The notes: generated from the letters alone by a model not told the origin. Positions 1 through 7,728 are shown, counted from the stretch's first letter. The stretch: 50,902 bases of DNA from Bacillota bacterium (GCA_023408815.1 JAEYJO010000018.1:1-50902); one strand, 5' to 3'. Program-made: numbers and translations.

Positions 1-102
1 GAAAGAAAAGGACTCGTGAACGGTACTGATTCAGGTTTCTGGTCACAAATATATAAAATCCCTCAATGGATAAGAAAAATAGAGTTAGGATTTGCATCCT
101 AA
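1..102 (+). CDS. C-terminal end of an unidentified protein (partial)
   Basis: An open frame runs from the first base of the window to a TAA at 100-102 and encodes 33 residues rich in Trp, Ile and Lys (it includes GFWSQIYKIPQWIRKI). The start lies outside the window. The frame ends inside a hairpin (82-105) and just before a U-tailed terminator, which fits the end of a real gene in the same orientation as the BRCT gene. I do not recognise the family. The piece is short, so it could be a chance frame. Confidence 0.35.
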   Translation, partial: ERKGLVNGTDSGFWSQIYKIPQWIRKIELGFAS

Positions 103-105
103 CTC
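82..105 (+). repeat. Hairpin at the end of the partial gene
   Basis: GAGTTAGGA (82-90) and TCCTAACTC (97-105) form a perfect 9-bp stem with a 6-base loop. It spans the stop codon of the partial frame and has no U tract of its own, so it probably acts together with the terminator 20 bp downstream. Confidence 0.5.
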
Positions 106-123
106 CGCTTTGTCTACGGTCTG

Positions 124-154
124 AAGAGAAGAAAATTAATTCTTCTCTTTTTTC
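124..154 (+). terminator. Rho-independent terminator
   Basis: AAGAGAAGAA (124-133) pairs perfectly with TTCTTCTCTT (140-149) around a 6-base AATTAA loop and is followed by a T run. It probably ends the partial upstream gene. The stem is AU-rich and so only moderately stable. Confidence 0.6.
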
Positions 155-162
155 TTTGTCTA

Positions 163-191
163 TAGACTTTTTATGACATTTTTCTTATAAT
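163..191 (+). promoter_or_regulatory. Probable promoter of the BRCT gene
   Basis: A perfect -10 box TATAAT (186-191) lies 17 bp after a partial -35 box TAGACT (163-168). A purine-rich ribosome site (AAAGGGGA, about 218-225) and the ATG at 231 follow. Confidence 0.5.
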
Positions 192-230
192 CAAAGCATA
201 AAAGTAATTTAAACATGAAAGGGGATTTTT

Positions 231-809
231 ATGGACAGATTTAATACTGTGTATTCTTCGGTTACGCAATCTCTTCAAGCGCTGAATAATGCAATTTCTG
301 AAATTCTTTCTATTGGTTCTTTAACTGACGATGACGTTCTCGCTCTGCGGTATTGGATGGATGATAATATTCATTTGTCAGGTAATTATCCTTTTGATAA
401 AATCTATAAAATAATTGATCAAATATTATCTGATGGAACTATCGATCCAAAAGATAAGGCGGAACTGCTTCTTATTCTTGAAGAGGAAAATATTTGTGAT
501 TCTGAACCTGCTGCCATATCTACCTTAATGGGCAAGCATATATGTTTGACTGGAAACTTTGATTTTGCTACCAGAAATGAAATTGAAGAATTGATAAGCA
601 ATCAGGGTGGTGTATGCGATAAAAACGTGTTCCATTATACTGATTATCTTTTTGTCGGAGGCAAGGGTAGCCGCGATTGGGCTTATGGCAACTATGGCAA
701 TAAGGTAAAAAGGGCTAAGGAATTTCAAGAGAGGGGACATGATTTACTCATTTTAGGTGAGGATTCATTATCAGTCTTTTTCGATACGCATGATATACCA
801 CTACACTAA
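231..809 (+). CDS. BRCT-domain protein
   Basis: This 192-residue soluble protein has a BRCT domain at about residues 100-190. It begins GKHICLTGNF, typical of the first strand and glycine of BRCT modules, and continues with the DYLFVGGKGS strand and a C-terminal SLSVFF segment; the resemblance is to the C-terminal BRCT of NAD-dependent DNA ligase. The first 95 residues are helical and acidic and I do not recognise them. BRCT modules bind DNA ends or phosphopeptides, so a role in DNA metabolism of the element is an inference. No nuclease or ligase domain is attached. AAAGGGGA precedes the ATG at a normal distance. The gene is followed by a bidirectional terminator and is probably transcribed alone. 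Confidence 0.85.
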   Translation: MDRFNTVYSSVTQSLQALNNAISEILSIGSLTDDDVLALRYWMDDNIHLSGNYPFDKIYKIIDQILSDGTIDPKDKAELLLILEEENICDSEPAAISTLMGKHICLTGNFDFATRNEIEELISNQGGVCDKNVFHYTDYLFVGGKGSRDWAYGNYGNKVKRAKEFQERGHDLLILGEDSLSVFFDTHDIPLH

Positions 810-820
810 TTAATTCCAAA

Positions 821-854
821 AAAGAAAAGCCATTACAGGCTTTTCTTTTTTTCA
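821..854. terminator. Bidirectional terminator
   Basis: AAAGAAAAGCC (821-831) and GGCTTTTCTTT (838-848) form an 11-bp stem with an ATTACA loop. There are T runs on the plus side and, read on the other strand, on the minus side. It serves the BRCT gene and the converging small gene at 833-955, whose stop codon lies in the loop. Confidence 0.7.
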
Positions 855-955
855 ATGTGTCGCTTAATGATGGTATATAATTGCCTTAAAAAAATAACAT
901 CATCTTCATTAACATTTTGGTCAATCATTTCCATTATTATTCTTTTGTATTCCAT
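833..955 (-). CDS. Small helical protein downstream of the HTH gene (40 aa)
   Basis: A 40-residue frame starts at an ATG at 955, preceded on the minus strand by GGGGAAA five bases upstream, and ends with TAA at 833-835 in the terminator loop. The product starts MEYKRIIMEMIDQ and ends LRQLYTIIKRHIEKKKSL, an amphipathic, strongly charged two-helix pattern. Small proteins of this general look are found beside XRE regulators in phages and integrative elements of Clostridia, from memory and not checked. The HTH gene lies 102 bp upstream in the same direction, so the two may form one transcript. Function unknown. Confidence 0.5.
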   Translation of the reverse strand: MEYKRIIMEMIDQNVNEDDVIFLRQLYTIIKRHIEKKKSL

Positions 956-1057
956 GCATCTTTCCCCGATTCCCCGTTTTATTGTATTTCTAGGACTAAT
1001 TTACCATATTCTTACATACTTTTGTTATGAAATTAATATATTTCCCGAAATCGGGAA

Positions 1058-1261
1058 TTATGGATTATATTCTGTATCTATTAAATCTTTGAATGTTATT
1101 TCTAATGCTTTGCAAATCATTTCGACTTCATATATCGTTGGTGATACCCTCTCGTTCTCAATATTGTTTAGAGTCGTTTTCCCTAATCCTGTCAGCTTTT
1201 CCAACTCCTTCAGCGTGATTCCCCTTTTGCGTCTAATTTCCCACAAACGGATAGATGCCAT
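1058..1261 (-). CDS. XRE-family HTH transcriptional regulator
   Basis: This 67-residue protein is almost entirely one Cro/C1-type helix-turn-helix domain: LWEIRRKRGITLKELEKLTG is helices 1-2, then GLGKTTLNNIENERVSP is the recognition helix region. An upstream ATG at 1279 overlaps the GGAGG sequence (1273-1277), so the ATG at 1261, with 11 bases between, is the likelier start. It is divergent from a recombinase promoter and start at 1436, which suggests it controls recombinase expression. A second, broken copy lies at 3979-4106. It is probably a DNA-binding repressor of the mobile element; its operator is not obvious. Confidence 0.8.
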   Translation of the reverse strand: MASIRLWEIRRKRGITLKELEKLTGLGKTTLNNIENERVSPTIYEVEMICKALEITFKDLIDTEYNP

Positions 1262-1356
1262 CTTTTTATTAACCTCCACATATATAGTAAACTAACTTAA
1301 TATGGATTGCATTGGAAAAAAATAGGCGCTCTTTTAGACTATAAAGTTTTTGATTG

Positions 1357-1385
1357 TTGAAATTATCACTTTGAGGATATACAAT
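1357..1385 (+). promoter_or_regulatory. Promoter of the truncated recombinase copy
   Basis: TTGAAA (1357-1362), a 17-bp spacer and TACAAT (1380-1385). The -10 region sits in GGATATACAATATAA, which is repeated exactly in front of the intact recombinase (4220-4234). Confidence 0.5.
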
Positions 1386-1435
1386 ATAAACTAATCACGG
1401 AAACATAAGCTGGCCGAAAACAAGGAGGACGTGGC

Positions 1436-1567
1436 ATGTATACTATAGGGATTTACCCACGTAAATCTGTGTATCGAGATAACTGTGATTCTATCCATGC
1501 CATGTACAGCTTTTCAATGATTAATCTTGAATTGATTTCAAAAAACAAGAAATCAAGTTTTTTATGA
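1436..1567 (+). pseudogene. 5' remnant of a serine recombinase gene
   Basis: A good ribosome site (AAGGAGGACGTGGC) leads into an ATG at 1436 and a 43-codon frame ending in TGA at 1565-1567. Residues 1-20 (including GIYPRKSVYRDN and DSI) match the usual start of large serine recombinases, where the Ser after Arg-Lys is the nucleophile. The remainder of the catalytic domain, the DNA-binding region and the zinc ribbon are missing. The upstream region, from the HTH gene to the start codon, is homologous to that of the intact recombinase at 4278. It is best read as a second copy that lost its body, possibly when the neighbouring helicase segment was inserted. Confidence 0.65.
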
Positions 1568-1592
1568 AGGTTTTCTATAAACAATATTTAAG

Positions 1593-1637
1593 AAAAAATG
1601 AGCAATTCGACATAATAATCGAATTGCTCATTTTTTT
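1593..1637. terminator. Bidirectional terminator
   Basis: An 18-bp near-perfect stem (1593-1610 with 1619-1636; core TGAGCAATTCGA / TCGAATTGCTCA) has an 8-base loop and T runs on both strands. It ends the helicase/108-aa operon on the minus strand and the recombinase remnant on the plus strand. Confidence 0.8.
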
Positions 1638-1962
1638 ATCCAATCTTATTTTTTATTAATTTATTTTGATAGTAATCTTCTTTTGCATGTAATATTTCTT
1701 TTTGTCTTTCAAAAACTATCTCCTCACTTTCATTAATTACAACGGTTATCTTTTGAAGAAAATCTCTGTCATCAAACTTATAATAAAAGGTCCTCATACC
1801 TTCATCTGGAATTTCACACTCAATCTCAGCAATCAATCCTTTTAAATCCTTATAATATTTAACATAACTATAATTTTCCAACTTTGCATTTTCTAGTAAA
1901 TTATACGGCGTTAAAATTGGCAAATACATCATATCATATATTTTTTGAATGTAATCGTTCAT
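1636..1962 (-). CDS. Hypothetical protein, helicase partner (108 aa)
   Basis: I do not recognise this 108-residue soluble protein. It is rich in Tyr, Glu and Lys, has no membrane segment or signal peptide, and shows an alternating pattern in the middle (LIAEIECEIPDE, then RTFYYKFDDRDFLQKITVVI) that suggests a small beta-sheet domain with a C-terminal charged helix. The ATG at 1962 has GGAGG eight bases upstream; a GTG three codons earlier overlaps that site and is less likely. The gene follows the helicase by 23 bp on the same strand and shares its terminator, so the two form a probable two-gene operon. It may be an accessory subunit of the helicase. Confidence 0.6.
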   Translation of the reverse strand: MNDYIQKIYDMMYLPILTPYNLLENAKLENYSYVKYYKDLKGLIAEIECEIPDEGMRTFYYKFDDRDFLQKITVVINESEEIVFERQKEILHAKEDYYQNKLIKNKIG

Positions 1963-1985
1963 ATAATACACCTCCGTTATTCTAA

Positions 1986-3914
1986 TTAATATTCATCAAT
2001 TTCTAAATATTCACTTAATGCTCTTTCAATAAATTCCTTTACTACTGGAAGTCGAGAAAATGCATTATCATACTCTGCAAGGGTCCATTCTTCCCTCTTT
2101 TTTCCTATTTCATTTCTCATATAATCATTAAGATACATAGCCAATAGTCCACCATTATCTACAGATGTGTTTTTAATCCATGCGTACTTACCACTGAACA
2201 AACGACATCCTGCCAAATTATTAGCAGTCTGATTAATACTAAATTTAGTTATTAATTCCGGAACAATAATCTCTCGTATTTCAACATCCAAATTCTTCTT
2301 TCTATTAGCAAAAAATAAATCAGGACGTTTCAACATAGCCGCTGTTTCTTGTGTCCTTGTCTGATTATAAATAGCCAAGGCTTGTTCATAATCAATATTC
2401 AATAAGTTCTGTAACTTGATAAGATCTTCTTTTTGCTTCTTTTCTTCCTGCCTATGCTTTCTAATTAATTCAGTTGATAAATATGCCTCTTCACTAAGTT
2501 TTCCATTTCCCTTTTCACTAGCCATTCCAAGCGGTATAACCATTGCATTTCCAGCACCCGTACCAGCACCTGTTATATCATCTATATCTACTATACTATT
2601 CACTTCTTGTAAGTGTTTTATTACTTCACTTTCCTGAAGTTCTATTTTATATTTTTCCCATAAATATGAAAGTTCTAAGTTCTTATGCGAAACCACATCA
2701 GCAATATTATCATCTGTCTTTTCGACCTCTTCATCGGGTATTACCCTTAACACCCTGCCAATAAATTGCTCATACGGTAATTCATTTTTAAATGGTCTGA
2801 AGATTGCCGCTATGCTAAGATATGGATGGTCATACCCTTCTCCAAGCATTGCCACGTTTATAATAACATCTAGTCTATGATTTTCTATATCGCTCTTAAT
2901 TTGATCTTGCAACTGTGAATCTTGTCTGCTATGTATAACTTCAGCTCTATAACCATTAATCACATATAGTTCTTTAATCTGTTCAGCATGATCAATACTA
3001 CATGCAACTGCTATAATTTTGTGTGGTATTTTACAATTATCTCTTCTTTTTTTCTCTAATAGGTCTAAACTAGCCTTAACAACACTTTCTGAACATTCCT
3101 TAGAAAAAGCAACCGAACGTTTTATCCAATCCTCATCTCTAATATCTTGCTCGATTAGCTGTTCTACCGTATATTGTATTGAATCATTGTTATCTATGGT
3201 TAATAACAATTGCTCAGGTATATATTCAAATTTTCTTAAAGACTTAACATATCCTTTCGCCATAGCCTGACTTAATTTGTACTTATAAGTAAGCTCTCCT
3301 GCTAATTCAACTCCGTCTGTTCTTATCGGAGTTCCCGTAAGTTTTACTACTTTAGCTTTACTAAAATGCTCCACTGTCTCCACCCACGTATTAGCCGTAG
3401 AATGATGAGCTTCGTCTATTATTATCATATCAAAATAATCTTCTGGCAAATGATTTAATGGAGAACTACTTAACCTTGCCTGTAATTTATGAATATTTAG
3501 AATTACGATATTAGCTGAATATAAAGCTTCTTTGTTAGTAGTGCTTGTATACTCGACCAAGGTCGGTGTTTCTCCAATTCTGGTAAACACGTTTCTCTTA
3601 TACCAAAAACTATTAGGATTATTAGGATCTAATGAATCAATTACAGTGTCTTTTATTGTCAGCTGGGGCGTAATTATTAGTGCTCTTCCTTTGCATATAT
3701 GATATGGCAAAAGACCCATTAAACCGGTCTTTCCAACTCCTGTTGGCAAAACGACAATAGCATGTGTTTGCTTATTATTTACACTAAAGTGTTCATATAC
3801 TTTATAATAACCCCTAATCTGTGGCTCCCGCAAACTTTCATTATCATAAATATTAGGATTGGCCGTCATAAAATAATCTTTATTATATGTAAGTTCAGAC
3901 GAATATTTTTTCAA
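1986..3914 (-). CDS. Superfamily 2 DEAD/DEAH-box helicase
   Basis: The protein is a two-domain SF2 helicase related to ResIII/type III restriction helicases. Motif I is LPTGVGKTG (about residues 55-63), motif II is IIDEAHHS (about 167), motif III is KLTGTPIRTD (about 193), and motif VI is QFIGRVLRV in the second RecA domain. About 250 C-terminal residues carry no nuclease motif I recognise. It should be an ATP-driven DNA or RNA translocase. The TTG at 3914 has AAGGGGG nine bases upstream; a TTG at 3971 gives 19 more residues but has no ribosome site. It is followed by the 108-residue gene. Such pairs in mobile elements are often defence or maintenance functions, which is inference here. Confidence 0.8.
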   Translation of the reverse strand: MKKYSSELTYNKDYFMTANPNIYDNESLREPQIRGYYKVYEHFSVNNKQTHAIVVLPTGVGKTGLMGLLPYHICKGRALIITPQLTIKDTVIDSLDPNNPNSFWYKRNVFTRIGETPTLVEYTSTTNKEALYSANIVILNIHKLQARLSSSPLNHLPEDYFDMIIIDEAHHSTANTWVETVEHFSKAKVVKLTGTPIRTDGVELAGELTYKYKLSQAMAKGYVKSLRKFEYIPEQLLLTIDNNDSIQYTVEQLIEQDIRDEDWIKRSVAFSKECSESVVKASLDLLEKKRRDNCKIPHKIIAVACSIDHAEQIKELYVINGYRAEVIHSRQDSQLQDQIKSDIENHRLDVIINVAMLGEGYDHPYLSIAAIFRPFKNELPYEQFIGRVLRVIPDEEVEKTDDNIADVVSHKNLELSYLWEKYKIELQESEVIKHLQEVNSIVDIDDITGAGTGAGNAMVIPLGMASEKGNGKLSEEAYLSTELIRKHRQEEKKQKEDLIKLQNLLNIDYEQALAIYNQTRTQETAAMLKRPDLFFANRKKNLDVEIREIIVPELITKFSINQTANNLAGCRLFSGKYAWIKNTSVDNGGLLAMYLNDYMRNEIGKKREEWTLAEYDNAFSRLPVVKEFIERALSEYLEIDEY

Positions 3915-3978
3915 TGTAAATTTCCCCCTTAATATTAAATTAATTTTACCTTCAAAGTGAGGTGATGTCAACTAATGC

Positions 3979-4106
3979 TCAATAATTTTTGCTCTTCTCG
4001 TTCTTGATATTGATTAATGTTGTTTTCTCTAATCCAGCCATTGTTTCCAGTTCTCCAGTGATTTTCCTTTTTTATGTCTTATTTCCCACAAACAGAACGA
4101 TACCAT
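3979..4106 (-). pseudogene. Frameshifted, truncated copy of the HTH regulator
   Basis: Reading on the minus strand from ATG at 4106 gives MVSFCLWEIRHKKGK, matching MASIRLWEIRRKRG of the intact HTH protein. After a frameshift near 4060 the homology resumes as ITGELETMAGLEKTTLINI and stops at a TGA at 3979-3981. The last third of the domain is missing, where the helicase gene begins. Upstream sequence (TAGTAAACTAACT and onward) also matches the intact copy. It cannot make a working repressor in this form. Confidence 0.65.
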
Positions 4107-4201
4107 TTTATCATATATATCTAAATACATAGTAAACTAACTCAATTATAAATACACTGATAAATGCAGGACACAAAATAAAACTTATGGTGCTTTTCTT
4201 A

Positions 4202-4230
4202 TTGATTTTATCATTTCAGGGATATACAAT
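4202..4230 (+). promoter_or_regulatory. Promoter of the serine recombinase
   Basis: TTGATT (4202-4207), a 17-bp spacer and TACAAT (4225-4230). The surrounding bases are conserved with the promoter at 1357-1385, which supports function. Confidence 0.55.
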
Positions 4231-4277
4231 ATAAGCTAATTATGGTTAAGATAAGATATTTACAAGGGGGACGTGGC

Positions 4278-5885
4278 ATGTATACAGATAAGGACTTTTT
4301 GCAAGGAGATTACTGTGCATATCTAAGAAAAAGCCGTGCCGACCGGGATGCAGAGCTGCGGGGCGAAGGAGATACGCTTGCCCGGCATAAGAAGATGTTA
4401 GAAGAACTTTCTGAGAAAATGTGTATACCTATTAAGCGGTTTTATTCGGAAGTTGTTTCCGGTGATACTATAGCCGACCGCCCTGTTATGAGAGAGTTAC
4501 TGCTTGATGTGGAAAGTGGTATATGGGCCGGTGTTTTTGTCGTGGAAGTGGAACGTCTTGCCCGTGGTAATACAAGAGATCAAGGTATCGTATCCGATTA
4601 CTTTAAATATTCTGGTACGAAAATTGTTACTCCGGCCAAGACTTACGATCCTAATAATGAATTTGATGAGGAATATTTTGAATTTGGTTTGTTTATGGCC
4701 AGGAGAGAATATAAAACAATTAACCGCCGGCTTCAACGTGGACGCCTGGCGTCTATAAAAGAAGGTAACTTTATTGGCAGCACAGCTCCTTACGGATATA
4801 ACCGTATCAAGATAGCAAATAGCAAAGGATATACTCTGGAGATCAATGAAGAAGAGGCGAAAGTCGTGCGCATGGTTTTTGATTGGTATTGCAATGGCAT
4901 CCCCCAGGAAGATGGAACTTTTGCAAAGCTAGGCAATGACAGCATTGCGCGAAGGCTGGATTCCCTGGGAATAGCTCCCCGAATATCTGAGAACTGGTCT
5001 AAGGCCACTATAAACGATATGCTACAGAATCCCACCTATTATGGCGATGTGCGCTTCGGCTATAAGCAATACGTAAAGCAAATACGTGACGATACTATAA
5101 TAAAAACCAGAGTTATTAACGAGAATTGTGAACAGAGTGCCGGCAAGCATCCGGCTATCATAGATTATGATTTATTTTTAAAGACCCAGGAAATAAAGGC
5201 CGGAAATCGAAAAAATACTCTTCCTTCAAAATTGGAATTACAAAATCCGCTTGCCGGTTTAGTGTATTGCAAAAAATGTGGTGCGCTCATGACGCGCCTG
5301 GGGCCTAATTCCCGGAACAAATACGCAGCTCTAAAATGTCCAAATAAATATTGCAATAATGTTTCCTCTCCGTTGTTTTTAGTCGAAGAACAGGTATTAC
5401 AATTTCTCGATGAGTGGCTATCAAGCTATGAGGTTACTACTCAAGATAAAGATATAAATACGCCGGTTGATAAAGAGATCAAAGTCCTAGAAAACTCTTT
5501 AAAAAATAATACCGCTGAAATCAGCAGGCTTGAAGCACAGCTTAATAAAGCCTATTCATTGTTGGAGCAGGAAATATATACTATTGAGATATTTAGGGAA
5601 AGACAACAGCTATTAAATCGGGAAATGGAAGAAATGAAGGCTGCGAATGAATGTTACATAAAAGATATAAAGAAATTAGAAGAGCTGAAATTTTCTAATG
5701 AGCAATTTGCTCCCCGCATCCGCTTCTTACTGGATACCTATTCATCCAGTACAAAAGCGGTGCAAAATGAGCTATTAAAGGAAGTAATTGAAAGAATAGA
5801 TTACGAAAAAGCAAAGCCGAACACCAAGGGGCAGCTGCATAATGCTAATTTTTCTTTGAATATCTATCCTAAACTCCCCAAATGA
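4278..5885 (+). CDS. Large serine recombinase (site-specific integrase)
   Basis: The 535-residue protein has the large serine recombinase layout: an N-terminal resolvase domain with nucleophile Ser19 in YLRKSRAD and the ERLARG motif near residue 92; the recombinase domain from about 180 (APYGYNRI onward, including NPTYYGDVRFGYKQY); a zinc ribbon with Cys pairs near 331/334 and 354/359; and a charged coiled coil at about 385-470. It should catalyse integration and excision of the element through a covalent serine-DNA link. The ATG at 4278 has AAGGGGGA six bases upstream; an ATG at 4242 has none. The gene ends about 10 bp from the interrupted GH18 frame, as expected for an integrase next to its attachment site. 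It appears intact. Confidence 0.92.
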   Translation: MYTDKDFLQGDYCAYLRKSRADRDAELRGEGDTLARHKKMLEELSEKMCIPIKRFYSEVVSGDTIADRPVMRELLLDVESGIWAGVFVVEVERLARGNTRDQGIVSDYFKYSGTKIVTPAKTYDPNNEFDEEYFEFGLFMARREYKTINRRLQRGRLASIKEGNFIGSTAPYGYNRIKIANSKGYTLEINEEEAKVVRMVFDWYCNGIPQEDGTFAKLGNDSIARRLDSLGIAPRISENWSKATINDMLQNPTYYGDVRFGYKQYVKQIRDDTIIKTRVINENCEQSAGKHPAIIDYDLFLKTQEIKAGNRKNTLPSKLELQNPLAGLVYCKKCGALMTRLGPNSRNKYAALKCPNKYCNNVSSPLFLVEEQVLQFLDEWLSSYEVTTQDKDINTPVDKEIKVLENSLKNNTAEISRLEAQLNKAYSLLEQEIYTIEIFRERQQLLNREMEEMKAANECYIKDIKKLEELKFSNEQFAPRIRFLLDTYSSSTKAVQNELLKEVIERIDYEKAKPNTKGQLHNANFSLNIYPKLPK

Positions 5886-5902
5886 TTACATATGACTTGA
5901 AT
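5886..5902. other. Probable attachment site junction (attR) of the element
   Basis: The recombinase stops at 5885. The GH18 reading frame is open from 5896 (LEWGYTYGPP), preceded by an in-frame TGA. In GH18 spore hydrolases the usual sequence is MTYEWGYTYGPP, so the frame breaks just before EWGY. The crossover therefore falls within a few bases of 5896. The matching left junction is outside the window. Confidence 0.55.
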
Positions 5903-6336
5903 GGGGCTATACCTACGGGCCTCCCATGGCCGTGGCCCCACTCAATAGGGTGCGGGAGGTGGTAGATTATGCCATCACGAGGATCCCGATCGAGAAAATC
6001 AATCTGGGAATCCCTAACTACGGCTACGATTGGACTCTCCCCTTCGAGCGGGGGGTAACAAAAGCACGCACCATCAGCAATACGGAAGCCGTACAGATCG
6101 CTATCGAAAATAACGTTCCCATCCAGTTCGACCAGGTAGCCATGTCGCCCTTCTTCATCTACGAAAGCGAAGGCTTATCCCACGAGGTCTGGTTCGAGGA
6201 TGTACGCAGCATGAACGCCAAATTCTCACTCGTCCAGGAATATATGCTGCGGGGCGTAGGCTATTGGACCGTTATGAACCTGTTCCGGGCCAATTGGCTG
6301 CTGCTGGCAGATACCTTTAATATCATTAAAAAATAA
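5896..6336 (+). pseudogene. 3' fragment of a GH18 spore-cortex/cell-wall hydrolase
   Basis: The frame encodes the last 146 residues of a YaaH/SleL-type GH18 protein: WGYTYGPPMAVAPL, GIPNYGYDWTLPF, ARTISNTEAVQIA, SHEVWFEDVRSM and GVGYWTVMNLFRANW are all typical. The catalytic DxxDxDxE strand and the LysM repeats belong to the missing 5' part. Base composition is clearly richer in GC than the element to its left. A start at 5926 would give 136 residues, but it lacks a good ribosome site and is unlikely to make an enzyme. In the intact gene this would be a cell-wall or cortex N-acetylglucosaminidase used in spore germination. The citrate synthase gene converges 5 bp away. Confidence 0.75.
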
Positions 6337-6341
6337 CCGTT

Positions 6342-7706
6342 TTATCTTTTATCAATACCCACATATGTTTTTTCAGTCATAACGGTCTTGTAGGCGGGAC
6401 GGATGATTTTATCCGCATTGATGAGCTCTTCCAGACGGTGCGCACTCCAGCCTACAATTCTCGCCATAGCGAATATGGGAGTATATAATTCCAACGGAAT
6501 ATCCAGCATGCTGTATACAAAGCCGCTGTAGAAGTCCACGTTGGCGCTTACCCCCTTGTATATGTTGCGCCTTTCGCCGATTACCTCCGGTGCAAGGCGC
6601 TCTATCATAGAGTAAAGCTTGAAATCCTCATCTCTCTTCTTGTCTGCCGCAAGCCTTTCAACAAAGTTCTTGAATATCGTCGCTCTCGGGTCCGAAATAG
6701 AGTATACCGCGTGTCCCATGCCATAAATCAGGCCGCTTTTATCGAACACCTCTTTGTTCAGCATGCGGGCAAGGTAATCCTTCACCGCTTCTTCATCATC
6801 TAAGTCCTTAACGTTTTTCTTGATATTCCCCATCATCTCCACTACCTTGATGTTCGCGCCGCCATGCTTAGGCCCCTTCAGGGAAGAAAGTGCCGCCGCA
6901 ATTACAGAATAGGTGTCGGAGCCGGAAGATGTAACCACTCTCGTGGTGAAGGTGGAGTTGTTGCCGCCGCCGTGTTCCATATGGAGAACAAGAGCAATAT
7001 CCAGAACCCTCGCCTCCAGTTCGCTGTATTTCTTATCCGGACGCAGCATTCTTAGTATATTTTCAGCCGTGGATAAATTTGCATCCGGCCTATGTATATA
7101 AAAACTATCATCGCATTCATAGTGATTATACGCATGATATCCATAAACTGAAAGCATAGGGAAAACGCTGATCAGACTCATGCTCTGCCGAAGCACGTTC
7201 TCGATGCTCAGATCCGAAGCCTGCTTATCATAAGAAGCCAGCGCCAGCACACTCTTGGTAAGGGAATTCATTATATCCTTACTCGATGCCTTCATAATAA
7301 CATCCCTCGTAAAATTCGTCGGCAAGGTACACATCAGCGATAAATTCTCCTTGAACTCATTAAGCTGCCCCTCGTTCGGAAGGCTTCCGAACAAAAGGAG
7401 ATAAGCGATTTCCTCAAATCCATATCTTTTACTGTGTTCAAAGCCCTTTACCAATTCAATAATATCGTAGCCTCGATACAGGAGACGCCCCTCACAAGGC
7501 AGTCTCTTTCCGTCCACGATTTCCTGAGATTTTATCAAAGAAATATTTGTAAGACCCGCAAGAACGCCTTCGCCGTTTTTATCCCTCAATCCTCGTTTCA
7601 CGCCGTACTCGTCGAACAAGGTGCTGCCTATATTACCGTTTTCAATACAGACCTTGCTGTATTTTGCGGTATAATTATCAATTTGCTCTCTCTTGCTGCT
7701 TCTCAT
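6342..7706 (-). CDS. gltA: Citrate synthase
   Basis: The 454-residue protein belongs to the citrate/2-methylcitrate synthase family. It joins acetyl-CoA and oxaloacetate in the cytoplasm. Seen are LLYRGYDI near residue 75, MEHGGGNNSTFTTR and KGPKHGGANIKV containing the two active-site histidines, and NVDFYSGFVYSMLDIP with the catalytic Asp. It is slightly longer than the usual type-I enzyme because of an N-terminal extension of about 45 residues. The ribosome site is GGAGAAAGACT. It lies 22 bp after the MarR gene in the same direction, so MarR probably controls both. In an anaerobe it most likely serves the oxidative branch towards glutamate. A 2-methylcitrate role cannot be excluded. Confidence 0.9.
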   Translation of the reverse strand: MRSSKREQIDNYTAKYSKVCIENGNIGSTLFDEYGVKRGLRDKNGEGVLAGLTNISLIKSQEIVDGKRLPCEGRLLYRGYDIIELVKGFEHSKRYGFEEIAYLLLFGSLPNEGQLNEFKENLSLMCTLPTNFTRDVIMKASSKDIMNSLTKSVLALASYDKQASDLSIENVLRQSMSLISVFPMLSVYGYHAYNHYECDDSFYIHRPDANLSTAENILRMLRPDKKYSELEARVLDIALVLHMEHGGGNNSTFTTRVVTSSGSDTYSVIAAALSSLKGPKHGGANIKVVEMMGNIKKNVKDLDDEEAVKDYLARMLNKEVFDKSGLIYGMGHAVYSISDPRATIFKNFVERLAADKKRDEDFKLYSMIERLAPEVIGERRNIYKGVSANVDFYSGFVYSMLDIPLELYTPIFAMARIVGWSAHRLEELINADKIIRPAYKTVMTEKTYVGIDKR

Positions 7707-7728
7707 AGTCTTTCTCCTTTTCTATTTC

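Noticed and set aside
855..1295. 146-codon plus-strand frame with hydrophobic segments
   Set aside because: It lies antisense to the HTH gene and the 40-residue gene, starts inside a terminator and has no ribosome site. The hydrophobic look comes from the AT-rich antisense strand.
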